Source: Climacium dendroides (Eukaryota > Streptophyta > Bryopsida > Hypnales > Climaciaceae). Taken from it: 64,000 bases of DNA. The number at the start of each line of letters is the position of its first letter. Within the stretch, counting starts at the first letter, position 1. Positions 61,544-64,000 of the stretch are shown here, one piece after another. The DNA lies in assembly GCA_950106755.1 (NCBI GenBank), contig OX467082.1, forward strand, positions 22,134,001 to 22,198,000, given 5' to 3'. The translations under genes were made by a program, and so were the position numbers. The notes under the pieces were generated by a model, which searched no databases, had not been told where the DNA came from, and worked only from the letters and a program-made list of their open reading frames with translations.

Positions 61544-64000
61544 TAGCTTCGACTTCTTTTTCTCAAAACCATGCGCCAGAAATTTTGTTTTGCAGATTAA
61601 TATCAGGGGTTAAATAAACTCTTTAGTGTAGTGTCCATTGGTGTTGCCATTCTATTATACAGGGCTCCATTTGGTAGACATCTGAGGAATTAAACGTTAG
61701 AGTTCAGGCAGGAGGGATTTGCATCGGCAGCTTATTGGTTGAGCGAATGTTAACCCTTGAAAGGCTCATGAACATGAACAGATTGTAATTTGACTTTTGG
61801 GGATCAAGAGTTAATTTTTATGTCCATTCAGGTGTTCTTAATTCTTGTGTTACTTGTGCACCTTTTGAACTTCTGAAATTGCTCTAAGTGTAAGAATTGT
61901 TAGTGTTGTTTTATACTTGGGGACCAAGCCAAGGAAGTAAAAATCTTGAGCACTTTCATTGGTAGGAAATCATAATTTTTTGTTTTTCTTGGTTTGGTGT
62001 AAGTGTGAATTGAATATCATCTTTAATGAAAAAATCAAGTTTTAAGAACAATGCATGTATTTATAGATTTCCTAGATAATTTGATTTGAATATAAAATTA
62101 ATAAAGTTGTGTGCAAATTATTAGATGAAAATAATTTGTATCAATTGTCATAAATATCGATTTTGTATTACCCCTTGAGTGCCTAGATTGTATTTGCCAA
62201 AATTTAGACCCTTCTCAATTCATTCCAATCAAACTATCATGTAAAATGAGATCCACATAAATAGATTGTATTGATTGATAGTAGAGATAGGGTCGGAGCT
62301 ATAGGGAAAAGGATAGGTCTTTTTATTGTACTGTTAAAAAGATTATAATGGTCAAATAAGGAGAGTTTTGAGTTTTGAGAGGCCATATTTGAGGCACTGG
62401 CGCTCATGGGTTAATGCGAATTATTTGTAACTATTCATAAGAAATTTTATAGCTATTGCAAATTTATAGGATAATTTTTTAAAATATATGTGAGGTTTGT
62501 AAACTATTCTATGGTAGTACAGTAGTCTCAATACATTGGTGTTTATATTTAATCAAAAAATATGAATAAGATTTGGTTTAATTGTTAGTATTTGTAGATA
62601 TTATTGGTATCTTTATAAAAGGGACAACCTAATTTGGATACCAATTGGAATGAATGGAAATTTAAAGGTGATGGATTTAAATACCAAAATATATACAATT
62701 TTTATAATTATAAAAATAAGATTTTTTAAATTCATTATACATATATTTTTCAAAACTAATTTAATTTAATTTTTTGAATTATTTTGAGTTGAACATTTTG
62801 CTACCTAATACATCTCCACCACCTATGCAACAAAAGTAAGATACTAGGTTAGTAAAAATGTAACAATTATAATGAATTTTAGAATAAATTTGAATTTTAA
62901 CCAAATATAAAGTTTAAAATGAAAGACAATATTTTGTATTTTAAGTTTTTAATCATTTTTATTATAGAATATTTTTAAAATTTTAAATATTATACAATTT
63001 GGATTTTAGTCCACAAAATTTACAATTGCAATAATTTATTGAATATTTGGAAATTAAAAAAATAAATTAGAATGGAGTAGAAACAAAATTTGTGATGCTT
63101 TATTTTTTGAGTTTAGACCAATATCCAAAACAAACATTTTTGAAAGTTACAATCGAGTTTGATTAAGACATTTTTAGTTTCAAATGCAAGAACAATTAGA
63201 GGTTAATTTTCAACTAATCACAAGTCTTTTAGTGATTTCAAAAACAAAAATAGTCTCCATCATTTCTTTTAGTAATGCACTTTATATAGAAAAAAGTACT
63301 CCATAGTATTTGACAAAGTTGCCAATTATGGAATTTAATCTATTTTTGTCTCAAACAGATTCTTTTTGTGGATTCAAACATTAACTACATACTTTTCATT
63401 CCAAAATTGTTGATGGATGTTTTATCTGCTACACTTGTAGAGAAGTCCTAGGAACATCTTCAATCCAACCTTATAAGCCATTTTTACTTAGAAAAATTGT
63501 TGAGAGATATATAAAAAAAAGTTATTAGTATAGTGAGCTTGAAGCTAAAGCATCTTGAATCAAGCCCCAATATAAATTTGACAACTTGAAAGTGATGATG
63601 TGATTGGTTTTTTTGAAAAAAAAAAATCTATCCAACTAATCTACAAATTAATTACACTTATGATGAACTTTTGTCTTACACTATAAATAAGACCATTTGT
63701 AGCTGGTCCACTATTCATTTACCAAGCACGACAAACAAGTGTGATAGAGTCCCTTGAAATCTATACTTTAAGTTTGGTTGATTGTTTTCTTTTCTTTTCT
63801 TTGTCATGTTGAGGTATCCTAGACCGTGCATCCCCTGGTCGCGTGTTTGGTACCATTGGAAAGCCCTTGGCGAGGAGGGGTGCATTGACTTGATTTTGAA
63901 GTATTACGACCTATGGTGTGAAAGTTATTGAATTTTGAAGTTTTTATGAACTAAAAAATTAGAAAATTACTTTTACTTTTTTTTTTACTGTCACAACCAC
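61544..64000. other. 3' flank of Mia40, then AT-rich intergenic DNA
   Basis: After the polyadenylation-type signal near 61613 the sequence becomes very AT-rich. No gene, RNA gene or clear repeat is supported up to the window end. Confidence 0.55.

Overview
This is nuclear DNA of a land plant. All confident genes are intron-rich with GT-AG introns and belong to plant families (glyoxal oxidase-like GLOX, a DUF726/TMCO4 hydrolase with a plant exon layout, plant-type Mia40). The window also holds a Ty3/gypsy chromovirus and MITE-like inverted repeats in long AT-rich stretches. Four intact genes in 64 kb, short GC-rich gene islands and AT-rich decayed DNA between them suggest a non-seed plant, probably a bryophyte. 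That placement is inference from composition and layout only.

Layout. 1-1.6 kb: minus-strand zinc-binding, transposon-like reading frame with two in-frame stops, cut by the window edge. 1.9-2.2 kb: tandem repeat. 3.6-6.2 kb: GC-richer DNA without a convincing gene, followed by three short foldback elements. 6.6-11.5 kb: broken multi-exon gene on the plus strand with a ParB/Srx-like domain near its start and a degenerate N4/N6 DNA methyltransferase-like C-terminus. 14.06-20.04 kb: decayed chromovirus on the minus strand with its 3' LTR but no 5' LTR; it ends at a TA-repeat palindrome. 20-33.7 kb: AT-rich, no genes. 35.2-41.2 kb: complete 16-exon DUF726/TMCO4-like gene. 42-52 kb: AT-rich with several MITE families and minisatellites. 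52.4-55.0 kb: two-exon GLOX gene. 57.7-59.4 kb (minus) and 59.97-61.5 kb (plus): a divergent pair, a four-helix membrane protein of unknown function and a Mia40 oxidoreductase. 61.5-64 kb: AT-rich, nothing seen.

The intact genes look like unrelated housekeeping or wall/redox functions: a secreted copper-radical oxidase making H2O2, a membrane-associated alpha/beta hydrolase, a mitochondrial intermembrane-space oxidoreductase and a membrane protein. Only the last two share an intergenic region. The most unusual items are the ParB-plus-methyltransferase gene, a Mia40 whose catalytic CPC motif reads CDC, three structure-conserved foldback elements, and a 15-base exact match to a cDNA-cloning adapter in the Mia40 leader. 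Most of the broken reading frames here carry lesions of the C-to-T/G-to-A type expected from decay of methylated cytosines.
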